From Chloroflexota bacterium (GTDB lineage: Bacteria > Chloroflexota > Anaerolineae > Anaerolineales > UBA4823), in assembly GCA_030636125.1 (NCBI GenBank), contig DAOVXM010000057.1, forward strand, positions 1 to 9,896: a DNA stretch of 9,896 nucleotides, given 5' to 3'. Position numbers and translations under genes: made by a program. The notes under the pieces were generated by a model. That model made no database searches. It saw only the letters and a program-made list of their open reading frames with translations, and was not told the DNA's origin. Each line of letters opens with the position of its first letter. The stretch's first letter is position 1. Below, piece after piece: positions 8,342 to 9,896 of the stretch.

Positions 8342-8370
8342 ATTATACTTGCATTTGCTGCATGTTGAAA
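8342..8370 (-). promoter_or_regulatory. plsC promoter with perfect -10, apparently leaderless transcript
   Basis: On the minus strand a perfect TATAAT (8347-8342) ends eight bases before the plsC ATG, which places the transcription start at or within a few bases of the A of ATG. A poor -35, TTTCAA (8370-8365), lies 17 bases upstream and overlaps one copy of the TGAAACTTrAT repeat. Confidence 0.5.
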
Positions 8371-8461
8371 CTTAATATCTAACGATGTCACATGTATTAA
8401 GTGAGTGATTGTATGAAACTTGATTTAATAAAAGACAACCGACACGAAAATTAAGTTTCAT
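8366..8461. repeat. Three copies of an 11-base repeat in the plsC-eno divergent region
   Basis: TGAAACTTAAT occurs at 8366-8376, TGAAACTTGAT at 8414-8424, and the reverse complement of TGAAACTTAAT at 8450-8460. Copies two and three are inverted and could form a hairpin with arms ATGAAACTT/AAGTTTCAT. Copy one overlaps the plsC -35 region. Copy three lies just before GATAAT (8464-8469), a possible but weak eno -10. The layout suggests regulator binding sites serving both genes. The rest of the 186-base gap holds no gene that I can support. Confidence 0.45.
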
Positions 8462-8516
8462 TTGATAATCCATTTAGAGATATTGCTTGAGGAAAATTAT
8501 TTAACATAAGAGGTGA

Positions 8517-9809
<1,293 letters not shown>

Positions 9810-9896
9810 TAGCTGAAGATTCAATGAAGATGTGCTGTAGTTGTAGCAATATCTGATGCTTTAAATTGCAACTCCGTTTATCTAAAACCCGGCCCC

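Noticed and set aside
8413..8454. 13-codon ATG frame upstream of eno as a leader peptide
   Set aside because: It has no ribosome binding site and no adjacent terminator-antiterminator pair, and it overlaps the repeat elements.
9830..9883. Possible terminator after eno (GTTG..GCAA with TTGCAAC)
   Set aside because: The stem is interrupted and has no following T-run.

Overview
The window is a dense piece of bacterial chromosome made mostly of housekeeping genes. It holds seven confidently recognised protein genes, two probable small genes of unknown function, and four compact regulatory intergenic regions. I see no rRNA, tRNA, CRISPR array, insertion sequence or phage gene. The gene set and moderate base composition fit many free-living bacteria. 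The threonine/proline-rich membrane-anchored surface protein and the apparently leaderless promoters remind me of Chloroflexota (Anaerolineae-like) genomes, but that placement comes from memory and is weak.

Layout. The left half (1-5564) reads leftward as one apparent operon: a signal-peptide and C-terminal-anchor surface protein, then pth (peptidyl-tRNA hydrolase), a probable 47-residue small gene, mfd (transcription-repair coupling factor), and a small phosphoglycosyl transferase cut by the left edge. A divergent promoter region (5565-5689) with a perfect palindrome separates this operon from a rightward pair: a 53-residue hypothetical gene and pyrG (CTP synthase). A strong hairpin lies in the leader before pyrG. 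plsC (acyltransferase) reads leftward and converges on pyrG. It is divergent from eno (enolase) across a 186-base region that carries three copies of an 11-base repeat.

The genes do not form one pathway. pth and mfd serve translation and transcription quality control, and are separated by a small gene as in Bacillus subtilis spoVC-yabK(fin)-mfd. pyrG, eno and plsC supply CTP, phosphoenolpyruvate and phosphatidic acid. The sugar transferase and the anchored protein belong to the envelope. I found no convincing new multi-gene system. The items most worth following are the two unannotatable-looking small genes (4047-4190, which lacks an ATG/GTG start, and 5690-5851), the hairpin before pyrG, and the repeated TGAAAyTTrAT element in two divergent promoter regions.
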